NCBI GenBank assembly: GCA_030272155.1
Contig: CP126203.1
Span: 1,116,001-1,180,000, forward strand
Direction of reading: 5' to 3'
DNA from: Tetradesmus obliquus
Lineage: Eukaryota > Chlorophyta > Chlorophyceae > Sphaeropleales > Scenedesmaceae
Length of the DNA: 64,000 bases
A program made the position numbers and the translations under genes. The notes under the pieces were generated by a model that had not been told where the DNA came from, did not search any database, and was given only the letters and a program-made list of their open reading frames with translations. Numbering within the stretch: position 1 is the stretch's first letter; each line of letters starts with the position of its first letter. Shown piece by piece: positions 20,339 through 32,193 of this stretch.

Positions 20339-22429
20339 GCACGCTGCTGCTGCTGCTGCTGCAGGGCTTAGAATGTATATGGCTGCTGGCTGCACTCTAG
20401 ACAGCTAGCAGCTGTCAGCAGGTCGTTGATTGACACTCCCTGCAAGCTCACCTTTCTGACAGCTCCTCTGCTGGTTGGGCTCCTGTGTGTGCGCACCGCA
20501 CGGCGCCGGCGATGTGCTGGTGCCATGCTGTAGCTGGGTGGTTATGTCTCTGTTTTCAACTGTATGCCAGCATGGACAGCCACAGGCATGATAAGTTGAT
20601 AGATTGTTATCTGATAATAATTGTCAGATGGTGTATTGGTGCATAGACTGGCCCAGAGTGAAAAGCGCGCGCGCGTGGCAAGGCAGTTCTGCCAGGGCAG
20701 CAGTGCTGTTGATGGGCAGTTCACATGCAGGCGAGTTGAGCCAATGTGCGTGAATGATTGTACTTGTTACGGCTAAAATTAATTATTGTACGTGCTAACA
20801 TGTGCTTCATGCAGCTCCAGCTACTGAACCACACGTTACTTGTCTCAACGGTTGCCCTACCAAGCAGGATGCTTTGATGTTGCTGCACTCTTGGCATTGT
20901 AATAACATCTATTCAAGTATTTAATTGAGCTGACGCACGGCAGGAGAAAGCTGTGTTTGAGTCAGGTAATCCGTGACGGGGAAGTGCTGCCGAATCAGCC
21001 ACTCTCGATGCAGACAGCTGTCACGCTGCAAACTTATCCTCATACATAACAGCTGATTCTTACATCTTACTGGGCCGAGAATTTTCTCCGGTGGGACGCC
21101 GGGCAGCCAGCCTGGTCACGGAGCCAGTGAGTCCAAGACACCTGTGCAGGCTATGCCAGCTCGATCGTGCTGCGGCAGCAACAGCAGACAATTCGGATTG
21201 CTTTTAAAACGTCTTTCAAGACAAGGCTGTGCTCTGAATGTGCTTTTGTGAATTTAGCAGCAGCACTGCATGACCACCAGGCTGCTGCTGCTGCTGTCTT
21301 GCCTGGCAAAGTGTGCATTCGAAAAACAGAGGCTACAGCAGGTGACAGCACCCTCCTCTGAGCTGCACTCTGCTGTCTGCTGCTGAATGTGCTGCTGGCC
21401 AGGCAGGTCCCAGCAATTGCAAACAACAGTAATGCAGGATTTGGGACAGCTGCACCACCAGCAGCAGTTGCAGCAGGCCTGCTATAACATAAAAAGGTGG
21501 GCAGGCATTTCATCAACTTTGCCCAGAAACAGCAGCAGCAGGATTGCAATGCAGGCTGAGAACTGCTGCAGCAAAGGAAGATGTGCATTTTTGCCTTCAG
21601 TGGGGTAGGGTACGAACCTAGCATCCCAGATATGAGACAAAGCCACATAGCACACAAACAGAAAGCCATGCTGGCACAGCAACCTGCTGCTTGTGGTAGG
21701 TACAGCAAGGCACAGCTGCTGAACCTGCTGCCTTGGTTTGCTTGCATGTCAGCTGTCCTGCAGGCACCTCACCTGCTTGCAGCGCCCGCTCCAAACTGCT
21801 AGTTTTTTTCAGCTCCAGAATTCAGCGTGATCACACAAGATGAATGTCTGCAGGAGAGTGTGTGGACTGGCAGCACTCAACCAACTGTGCTCAACCACCC
21901 TAGCTGCACACGCGCAGCAGCTGCCTGTAATGCTGAAACGTTGATCGGTGATAAGCAACAAGATTAGCAGCAGCAGCACAGCGCACAACGTACAGGGCCA
22001 GACAGCAGACCGCAACAACAGCGGCAGGGCACTTGGCACACCACAGCTGCAGAGCCCGATCAGCCAGCAGGTGCTGCCCAGAAGTAGAAACGGTTACATA
22101 AATACATATGTGCAGGCAGCAGCGCCCTATAGCAGCAGAAAGCAGCAGATAACAGACCCGCGAAAATTCAAAGAGTCGGGGCGCAGCAGGTGGTTTGCAA
22201 GCACTTTACTCAAGTTACACAGCACCCCATATAGTGGCTCAATTTGATTTAGATTCGTTGTTGAAAGTTGCATTTAATGAGTATGCTGCCTTTGCGCTAC
22301 TTTCGTACCAGTGCCTAGTGAAGGCTGGTCAAACTCCAGGTTGCTGCAAACATTAGGTTGACCTGACATGTTATTTCTGTTTGCACTGCTAGCAGAAGCA
22401 CAGCTGACTCCTGCATATGTTTTGAATCC

Positions 22430-24645
22430 ATGGCTGCAGGGTGGCTGTCCATGGTGCGCAAGCACCCTTTGGGATGGGAGAGCAACCGCAAGTCAACGGG
22501 CGCGCGGGTGGCGGCGGTGGTGGCGGTGCTCACGATGCTAGCCATCGCCGGCAGTCCAAAGGGTGCGGCAGGCTATTACAGAGTACACTTTCCTAAGCAT
22601 GCTGCTCAAATCAAACAGGACCTGAATTCCTTCTGCATGACCCACTACAAGAACTTCAAGCAGTATGGCACGGTGGCAACTCCCAAGCACAAGGGCAGAC
22701 CCCCAAAAGTCCCAGATGACGTGGCATTAAAGGCCAGTGAAACATTCAAAGCTGGCAAGGTAGTCAAGGCCTACCCAAGTGCAGAAGCAAAGAAGAAAGT
22801 CGACGTGCATGTATGGTGGACATCAATCAAACTTGCTTGTCAGGAAAATGAGTACCTGGGTGGCCTATGCAGGAAGTACAACATCAGGCCCAAGCAACTG
22901 CTGAAGCGCATGAAAGCTGTTGACCCCAACCTGGTGCGCAGAAGAATAGATGTGAAGATGGACCTGACAGACAAGCAGAAAGACAGGAGAAAGGCTGCAG
23001 CAGAGAGGCTCTACAAGATGTTCCAGGATGAGCCAGACTTGCTGAGCAGAATTTATTTTGTTGATGAGTGCAAACTCTGGATGTCCAACCTAGCAGGCGG
23101 CGCCATCAAGGTGTATTGCGATGCACATGATGCAAACGTACATGCTGTGCTACCATGCAAGTGGATGCGCAAGGGCCAGGACAACAAACCAGTCAAGCTA
23201 CACTTTGTGTGCGCCGTCAACGCGGTGCACGGCGCTGTCTACTGCAAGTTCACCACCGGCACAACAGACAACATTGACCACGTTGGCAACCCCAACACAC
23301 CATACTATGTGAGTGTGTGCTGCTATTACTTAGATGCGCGCCATTGAAAGACATGCCAGCTGTTGCGTTCTGTGTACACACAACGTGGCAGTGCATCTCG
23401 CAGTGCCTCAGGGAAGGCGCGCTGCACACCGCGGCCTGCGCTGACCATAACAGCAGAGTAGCTTGGTGACAGCACAATGACACCACCCCCAGCAGCAAGC
23501 TGGAAACCAGTCTCCAGGGAATCCTGCCAGTCACTTTCACATGTGCGCACCCGCAGCACACTGCCGCCTGCTGGCAGGAACTTGGCATACGCAGCAGCAC
23601 AGAAGGCAACGTCGCGCTGCAACAGCTTCTCTGTGCTGTTGTCATACATACCAGTGTCATGGCATGTCCCATCTGCTTGAATCAGCACGCTGCGCTGCGC
23701 ATGCAAGAAATCGACCCGGCCTCGCCACCACCCTACTGCCACTTGCGCGCACATGCTGTCACATATTCCCAACCTGTACAGCTTGCGCATCAGCTGCTCC
23801 TCACTTGCAGGCATGTTGCGTGCGCCTGTGCCACCCACTTTAGGCATCAAACATGCACACTGCTTGCACTCCAGAGCTGCTTCAGTTGCGGCAGCGCGCG
23901 GCTCGCAGAACTTGAAGTGCTGCACACCTGGCAGGCAGCCCGTCATGGCCCAGTACAGTGGCCGCTTGCGTATCCCCAAGCTGATGATCCTGGGCCTGCT
24001 TTTACCATCTGCCTCAAGCCTGATGAATGGGCGTCCCTTTTCATCCACTTGCACATTTAGCTGCGCTGCTGCTAACAAGGCTTTCCGCTGCCAACCCGGC
24101 AAAACCTGCACCTGCAGTTGAAGAGGCAGAAGAAGAAGAAGAACGTGAAGGCCAAGAGCATGACACAGCTGGAGTTTGTCCACTGCATGAAGGAGCTTGC
24201 AGAGAAGGCTAACCAACAGCAGCGCGCGCGCGGCACTACGCCGCTGTACATCTTCGACAACCCCAGTGTTCATGTCGGGCAGGATGCCGCAGAGCTCCTA
24301 GCTGCAGTTGGCATCAGCCCAGAGCAGGTGCTGCAAATTGCACCCTACTCCCCAGACTTCAACCAGCCCATTGAGCATGCATTCGGCAGCCTCAAGGCTA
24401 GCTTCCGCAACCATCTGTACAACACCTACCAGCTGACTGGTGCAGATGTATCACCGCGTGATCTGCAGCGGACGCTGCGTGACATATTCATGAACATCAC
24501 ACCTGCCTCTGTCATGGCTGATGCACTGAGGCTGCCAGATTTGTGGGATGTGGTGCGCAGCAGGCTGGACAGGGTGTTTGTATGCCGTGACAACAAGCAG
24601 CGCACGGGTACGGCTGGCAACTGGCCTAGGGATGATCAGCGCTGA
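22430..24645 (+). CDS. Tc1/mariner transposase, copy 6
   Basis: Exons are 22430-23308 and 24118-24645. The translation equals copy 1. Confidence 0.86.
23326..24273 (-). CDS. Antisense Vsr/DUF559-like nuclease, copy 6
   Basis: It lies in the intron 23309-24117, with the domain part at 23326-24111. The translation equals copy 1. Confidence 0.6.
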   Translation of the reverse strand: MNTGVVEDVQRRSAARALLLVSLLCKLLHAVDKLQLCHALGLHVLLLLLPLQLQVQVLPGWQRKALLAAAQLNVQVDEKGRPFIRLEADGKSRPRIISLGIRKRPLYWAMTGCLPGVQHFKFCEPRAAATEAALECKQCACLMPKVGGTGARNMPASEEQLMRKLYRLGICDSMCAQVAVGWWRGRVDFLHAQRSVLIQADGTCHDTGMYDNSTEKLLQRDVAFCAAAYAKFLPAGGSVLRVRTCESDWQDSLETGFQLAAGGGVIVLSPSYSAVMVSAGRGVQRAFPEALRDALPRCVYTERNSWHVFQWRASK

Positions 24646-26736
24646 GCACGCTGCTGCTGCTGCTGCTGCAGGGCTTAGAATGTATATGGCTGCTGGCTGC
24701 ACTCTAGACAGCTAGCAGCTGTCAGCAGGTCGTTGATTGACACTCCCTGCAAGCTCACCTTTCTGACAGCTCCTCTGCTGGTTGGGCTCCTGTGTGTGCG
24801 CACCGCACGGCGCCGGCGATGTGCTGGTGCCATGCTGTAGCTGGGTGGTTATGTCTCTGTTTTCAACTGTATGCCAGCATGGACAGCCACAGGCATGATA
24901 AGTTGATAGATTGTTATCTGATAATAATTGTCAGATGGTGTATTGGTGCATAGACTGGCCCAGAGTGAAAAGCGCGCGCGCGTGGCAAGGCAGTTCTGCC
25001 AGGGCAGCAGTGCTGTTGATGGGCAGTTCACATGCAGGCGAGTTGAGCCAATGTGCGTGAATGATTGTACTTGTTACGGCTAAAATTAATTATTGTACGT
25101 GCTAACATGTGCTTCATGCAGCTCCAGCTACTGAACCACACGTTACTTGTCTCAACGGTTGCCCTACCAAGCAGGATGCTTTGATGTTGCTGCACTCTTG
25201 GCATTGTAATAACATCTATTCAAGTATTTAATTGAGCTGACGCACGGCAGGAGAAAGCTGTGTTTGAGTCAGGTAATCCGTGACGGGGAAGTGCTGCCGA
25301 ATCAGCCACTCTCGATGCAGACAGCTGTCACGCTGCAAACTTATCCTCATACATAACAGCTGATTCTTACATCTTACTGGGCCGAGAATTTTCTCCGGTG
25401 GGACGCCGGGCAGCCAGCCTGGTCACGGAGCCAGTGAGTCCAAGACACCTGTGCAGGCTATGCCAGCTCGATCGTGCTGCGGCAGCAACAGCAGACAATT
25501 CGGATTGCTTTTAAAACGTCTTTCAAGACAAGGCTGTGCTCTGAATGTGCTTTTGTGAATTTAGCAGCAGCACTGCATGACCACCAGGCTGCTGCTGCTG
25601 CTGTCTTGCCTGGCAAAGTGTGCATTCGAAAAACAGAGGCTACAGCAGGTGACAGCACCCTCCTCTGAGCTGCACTCTGCTGTCTGCTGCTGAATGTGCT
25701 GCTGGCCAGGCAGGTCCCAGCAATTGCAAACAACAGTAATGCAGGATTTGGGACAGCTGCACCACCAGCAGCAGTTGCAGCAGGCCTGCTATAACATAAA
25801 AAGGTGGGCAGGCATTTCATCAACTTTGCCCAGAAACAGCAGCAGCAGGATTGCAATGCAGGCTGAGAACTGCTGCAGCAAAGGAAGATGTGCATTTTTG
25901 CCTTCAGTGGGGTAGGGTACGAACCTAGCATCCCAGATATGAGACAAAGCCACATAGCACACAAACAGAAAGCCATGCTGGCACAGCAACCTGCTGCTTG
26001 TGGTAGGTACAGCAAGGCACAGCTGCTGAACCTGCTGCCTTGGTTTGCTTGCATGTCAGCTGTCCTGCAGGCACCTCACCTGCTTGCAGCGCCCGCTCCA
26101 AACTGCTAGTTTTTTTCAGCTCCAGAATTCAGCGTGATCACACAAGATGAATGTCTGCAGGAGAGTGTGTGGACTGGCAGCACTCAACCAACTGTGCTCA
26201 ACCACCCTAGCTGCACACGCGCAGCAGCTGCCTGTAATGCTGAAACGTTGATCGGTGATAAGCAACAAGATTAGCAGCAGCAGCACAGCGCACAACGTAC
26301 AGGGCCAGACAGCAGACCGCAACAACAGCGGCAGGGCACTTGGCACACCACAGCTGCAGAGCCCGATCAGCCAGCAGGTGCTGCCCAGAAGTAGAAACGG
26401 TTACATAAATACATATGTGCAGGCAGCAGCGCCCTATAGCAGCAGAAAGCAGCAGATAACAGACCCGCGAAAATTCAAAGAGTCGGGGCGCAGCAGGTGG
26501 TTTGCAAGCACTTTACTCAAGTTACACAGCACCCCATATAGTGGCTCAATTTGATTTAGATTCGTTGTTGAAAGTTGCATTTAATGAGTATGCTGCCTTT
26601 GCGCTACTTTCGTACCAGTGCCTAGTGAAGGCTGGTCAAACTCCAGGTTGCTGCAAACATTAGGTTGACCTGACATGTTATTTCTGTTTGCACTGCTAGC
26701 AGAAGCACAGCTGACTCCTGCATATGTTTTGAATCC

Positions 26737-28952
26737 ATGGCTGCAGGGTGGCTGTCCATGGTGCGCAAGCACCCTTTGGGATGGGAGAGCAACCGCAAGT
26801 CAACGGGCGCGCGGGTGGCGGCGGTGGTGGCGGTGCTCACGATGCTAGCCATCGCCGGCAGTCCAAAGGGTGCGGCAGGCTATTACAGAGTACACTTTCC
26901 TAAGCATGCTGCTCAAATCAAACAGGACCTGAATTCCTTCTGCATGACCCACTACAAGAACTTCAAGCAGTATGGCACGGTGGCAACTCCCAAGCACAAG
27001 GGCAGACCCCCAAAAGTCCCAGATGACGTGGCATTAAAGGCCAGTGAAACATTCAAAGCTGGCAAGGTAGTCAAGGCCTACCCAAGTGCAGAAGCAAAGA
27101 AGAAAGTCGACGTGCATGTATGGTGGACATCAATCAAACTTGCTTGTCAGGAAAATGAGTACCTGGGTGGCCTATGCAGGAAGTACAACATCAGGCCCAA
27201 GCAACTGCTGAAGCGCATGAAAGCTGTTGACCCCAACCTGGTGCGCAGAAGAATAGATGTGAAGATGGACCTGACAGACAAGCAGAAAGACAGGAGAAAG
27301 GCTGCAGCAGAGAGGCTCTACAAGATGTTCCAGGATGAGCCAGACTTGCTGAGCAGAATTTATTTTGTTGATGAGTGCAAACTCTGGATGTCCAACCTAG
27401 CAGGCGGCGCCATCAAGGTGTATTGCGATGCACATGATGCAAACGTACATGCTGTGCTACCATGCAAGTGGATGCGCAAGGGCCAGGACAACAAACCAGT
27501 CAAGCTACACTTTGTGTGCGCCGTCAACGCGGTGCACGGCGCTGTCTACTGCAAGTTCACCACCGGCACAACAGACAACATTGACCACGTTGGCAACCCC
27601 AACACACCATACTATGTGAGTGTGTGCTGCTATTACTTAGATGCGCGCCATTGAAAGACATGCCAGCTGTTGCGTTCTGTGTACACACAACGTGGCAGTG
27701 CATCTCGCAGTGCCTCAGGGAAGGCGCGCTGCACACCGCGGCCTGCGCTGACCATAACAGCAGAGTAGCTTGGTGACAGCACAATGACACCACCCCCAGC
27801 AGCAAGCTGGAAACCAGTCTCCAGGGAATCCTGCCAGTCACTTTCACATGTGCGCACCCGCAGCACACTGCCGCCTGCTGGCAGGAACTTGGCATACGCA
27901 GCAGCACAGAAGGCAACGTCGCGCTGCAACAGCTTCTCTGTGCTGTTGTCATACATACCAGTGTCATGGCATGTCCCATCTGCTTGAATCAGCACGCTGC
28001 GCTGCGCATGCAAGAAATCGACCCGGCCTCGCCACCACCCTACTGCCACTTGCGCGCACATGCTGTCACATATTCCCAACCTGTACAGCTTGCGCATCAG
28101 CTGCTCCTCACTTGCAGGCATGTTGCGTGCGCCTGTGCCACCCACTTTAGGCATCAAACATGCACACTGCTTGCACTCCAGAGCTGCTTCAGTTGCGGCA
28201 GCGCGCGGCTCGCAGAACTTGAAGTGCTGCACACCTGGCAGGCAGCCCGTCATGGCCCAGTACAGTGGCCGCTTGCGTATCCCCAAGCTGATGATCCTGG
28301 GCCTGCTTTTACCATCTGCCTCAAGCCTGATGAATGGGCGTCCCTTTTCATCCACTTGCACATTTAGCTGCGCTGCTGCTAACAAGGCTTTCCGCTGCCA
28401 ACCCGGCAAAACCTGCACCTGCAGTTGAAGAGGCAGAAGAAGAAGAAGAACGTGAAGGCCAAGAGCATGACACAGCTGGAGTTTGTCCACTGCATGAAGG
28501 AGCTTGCAGAGAAGGCTAACCAACAGCAGCGCGCGCGCGGCACTACGCCGCTGTACATCTTCGACAACCCCAGTGTTCATGTCGGGCAGGATGCCGCAGA
28601 GCTCCTAGCTGCAGTTGGCATCAGCCCAGAGCAGGTGCTGCAAATTGCACCCTACTCCCCAGACTTCAACCAGCCCATTGAGCATGCATTCGGCAGCCTC
28701 AAGGCTAGCTTCCGCAACCATCTGTACAACACCTACCAGCTGACTGGTGCAGATGTATCACCGCGTGATCTGCAGCGGACGCTGCGTGACATATTCATGA
28801 ACATCACACCTGCCTCTGTCATGGCTGATGCACTGAGGCTGCCAGATTTGTGGGATGTGGTGCGCAGCAGGCTGGACAGGGTGTTTGTATGCCGTGACAA
28901 CAAGCAGCGCACGGGTACGGCTGGCAACTGGCCTAGGGATGATCAGCGCTGA
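26737..28952 (+). CDS. Tc1/mariner transposase, copy 7
   Basis: Exons are 26737-27615 and 28425-28952. The translation equals copy 1. Because the next copy is reversed, this gene converges on copy 8, with 3,241 bp between their stops. Confidence 0.86.
27633..28580 (-). CDS. Antisense Vsr/DUF559-like nuclease, copy 7
   Basis: It lies in the intron 27616-28424, with the domain part at 27633-28418. The translation equals copy 1. Confidence 0.6.
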   Translation of the reverse strand: MNTGVVEDVQRRSAARALLLVSLLCKLLHAVDKLQLCHALGLHVLLLLLPLQLQVQVLPGWQRKALLAAAQLNVQVDEKGRPFIRLEADGKSRPRIISLGIRKRPLYWAMTGCLPGVQHFKFCEPRAAATEAALECKQCACLMPKVGGTGARNMPASEEQLMRKLYRLGICDSMCAQVAVGWWRGRVDFLHAQRSVLIQADGTCHDTGMYDNSTEKLLQRDVAFCAAAYAKFLPAGGSVLRVRTCESDWQDSLETGFQLAAGGGVIVLSPSYSAVMVSAGRGVQRAFPEALRDALPRCVYTERNSWHVFQWRASK

Positions 28953-30206
28953 GCACGCTGCTGCTGCTGCTGCTGCAGGGCTTAGAATGTATATGGCTGC
29001 TGGCTGCACTCTAGACAGCTAGCAGCTGTCAGCAGGTCGTTGATTGACACTCCCTGCAAGCTCACCTTTCTGACAGCTCCTCTGCTGGTTGGGCTCCTGT
29101 GTGTGCGCACCGCACGGCGCCGGCGATGTGCTGGTGCCATGCTGTAGCTGGGTGGTTATGTCTCTGTTTTCAACTGTATGCCAGCATGGACAGCCACAGG
29201 CATGATAAGTTGATAGATTGTTATCTGATAATAATTGTCAGATGGTGTATTGGTGCATAGACTGGCCCAGAGTGAAAAGCGCGCGCGCGTGGCAAGGCAG
29301 TTCTGCCAGGGCAGCAGTGCTGTTGATGGGCAGTTCACATGCAGGCGAGTTGAGCCAATGTGCGTGAATGATTGTACTTGTTACGGCTAAAATTAATTAT
29401 TGTACGTGCTAACATGTGCTTCATGCAGCTCCAGCTACTGAACCACACGTTACTTGTCTCAACGGTTGCCCTACCAAGCAGGATGCTTTGATGTTGCTGC
29501 ACTCTTGGCATTGTAATAACATCTATTCAAGTATTTAATTGAGCTGACGCACGGCAGGAGAAAGCTGTGTTTGAGTCAGGTAATCCGTGACGGGGAAGTG
29601 CTGCCGAATCAGCCACTCTCGATGCAGACAGCTGTCACGCTGCAAACTTATCCTCATACATAACAGCTGATTCTTACATCTTACTGGGCCGAGAATTTTC
29701 TCCGGTGGGACGCCGGGCAGCCAGCCTGGTCACGGAGCCAGTGAGTCCAAGACACCTGTGCAGGCTATGCCAGCTCGATCGTGCTGCGGCAGCAACAGCA
29801 GACAATTCGGATTGCTTTTAAAACGTCTTTCAAGACAAGGCTGTGCTCTGAATGTGCTTTTGTGAATTTAGCAGCAGCACTGCATGACCACCAGGCTGCT
29901 GCTGCTGCTGTCTTGCCTGGCAAAGTGTGCATTCGAAAAACAGAGGCTACAGCAGGTGACAGCACCCTCCTCTGAGCTGCACTCTGCTGTCTGCTGCTGA
30001 ATGTGCTGCTGGCCAGGCAGGTCCCAGCAATTGCAAACAACAGTAATGCAGGATTTGGGACAGCTGCACCACCAGCAGCAGTTGCAGCAGGCCTGCTATA
30101 ACATAAAAAGGTGGGCAGGCATTTCATCAACTTTGCCCAGAAACAGCAGCAGCAGGATTGCAATGCAGGCTGAGAACTGCTGCAGCAAAGGAAGATGTGC
30201 ATTTTT

Positions 30207-30213
30207 GCCTTCA
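30207..30213. repeat. Left inversion junction, 7-bp GCCTTCA
   Basis: Sequence to the left (gcattttt) is the inner flank of a right TIR. Sequence to the right (ctaggcactggtacgaa) is the reversed outer part of a left TIR. The seven bases fit both parents, so the exchange lies within them. Confidence 0.9.
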
Positions 30214-32193
30214 CTAGGCACTGGTACGAAAGTAGCGCAAAGGCAGCATACTCATTAAATGCAACTTTCAACAACGAATCTAAATCAAATTGAGCCACTA
30301 TATGGGGTGCTGTGTAACTTGAGTAAAGTGCTTGCAAACCACCTGCTGCGCCCCGACTCTTTGAATTTTCGCGGGTCTGTTATCTGCTGCTTTCTGCTGC
30401 TATAGGGCGCTGCTGCCTGCACATATGTATTTATGTAACCGTTTCTACTTCTGGGCAGCACCTGCTGGCTGATCGGGCTCTGCAGCTGTGGTGTGCCAAG
30501 TGCCCTGCCGCTGTTGTTGCGGTCTGCTGTCTGGCCCTGTACGTTGTGCGCTGTGCTGCTGCTGCTAATCTTGTTGCTTATCACCGATCAACGTTTCAGC
30601 ATTACAGGCAGCTGCTGCGCGTGTGCAGCTAGGGTGGTTGAGCACAGTTGGTTGAGTGCTGCCAGTCCACACACTCTCCTGCAGACATTCATCTTGTGTG
30701 ATCACGCTGAATTCTGGAGCTGAAAAAAACTAGCAGTTTGGAGCGGGCGCTGCAAGCAGGTGAGGTGCCTGCAGGACAGCTGACATGCAAGCAAACCAAG
30801 GCAGCAGGTTCAGCAGCTGTGCCTTGCTGTACCTACCACAAGCAGCAGGTTGCTGTGCCAGCATGGCTTTCTGTTTGTGTGCTATGTGGCTTTGTCTCAT
30901 ATCTGGGATGCTAGGTTCGTACCCTACCCCACTGAAGGCAAAAATGCACATCTTCCTTTGCTGCAGCAGTTCTCAGCCTGCATTGCAATCCTGCTGCTGC
31001 TGTTTCTGGGCAAAGTTGATGAAATGCCTGCCCACCTTTTTATGTTATAGCAGGCCTGCTGCAACTGCTGCTGGTGGTGCAGCTGTCCCAAATCCTGCAT
31101 TACTGTTGTTTGCAATTGCTGGGACCTGCCTGGCCAGCAGCACATTCAGCAGCAGACAGCAGAGTGCAGCTCAGAGGAGGGTGCTGTCACCTGCTGTAGC
31201 CTCTGTTTTTCGAATGCACACTTTGCCAGGCAAGACAGCAGCAGCAGCAGCCTGGTGGTCATGCAGTGCTGCTGCTAAATTCACAAAAGCACATTCAGAG
31301 CACAGCCTTGTCTTGAAAGACGTTTTAAAAGCAATCCGAATTGTCTGCTGTTGCTGCCGCAGCACGATCGAGCTGGCATAGCCTGCACAGGTGTCTTGGA
31401 CTCACTGGCTCCGTGACCAGGCTGGCTGCCCGGCGTCCCACCGGAGAAAATTCTCGGCCCAGTAAGATGTAAGAATCAGCTGTTATGTATGAGGATAAGT
31501 TTGCAGCGTGACAGCTGTCTGCATCGAGAGTGGCTGATTCGGCAGCACTTCCCCGTCACGGATTACCTGACTCAAACACAGCTTTCTCCTGCCGTGCGTC
31601 AGCTCAATTAAATACTTGAATAGATGTTATTACAATGCCAAGAGTGCAGCAACATCAAAGCATCCTGCTTGGTAGGGCAACCGTTGAGACAAGTAACGTG
31701 TGGTTCAGTAGCTGGAGCTGCATGAAGCACATGTTAGCACGTACAATAATTAATTTTAGCCGTAACAAGTACAATCATTCACGCACATTGGCTCAACTCG
31801 CCTGCATGTGAACTGCCCATCAACAGCACTGCTGCCCTGGCAGAACTGCCTTGCCACGCGCGCGCGCTTTTCACTCTGGGCCAGTCTATGCACCAATACA
31901 CCATCTGACAATTATTATCAGATAACAATCTATCAACTTATCATGCCTGTGGCTGTCCATGCTGGCATACAGTTGAAAACAGAGACATAACCACCCAGCT
32001 ACAGCATGGCACCAGCACATCGCCGGCGCCGTGCGGTGCGCACACACAGGAGCCCAACCAGCAGAGGAGCTGTCAGAAAGGTGAGCTTGCAGGGAGTGTC
32101 AATCAACGACCTGCTGACAGCTGCTAGCTGTCTAGAGTGCAGCCAGCAGCCATATACATTCTAAGCCCTGCAGCAGCAGCAGCAGCAGCGTGC

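Larger units (their letters stand above)
17990..21621 (+). mobile_element. Transposon element 5
   Basis: TIRs are at 17990-18018 and 21593-21621. No difference from element 1 was noticed. Confidence 0.82.
22297..25928 (+). mobile_element. Transposon element 6
   Basis: TIRs are at 22297-22325 and 25900-25928. No difference from element 1 was noticed. Confidence 0.82.
26604..30235 (+). mobile_element. Transposon element 7, with exchanged right TIR
   Basis: The left TIR is 26604-26632. The right TIR, 30207-30235, keeps its inner GCCTTCA, but the remaining 22 bases are those of a left TIR, brought in by the inversion that starts here. The two ends are therefore exact inverted copies over all 29 bp, unlike the 21 of 29 in ordinary units. 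A TA still lies at the outer end (30233-30234). Confidence 0.82.
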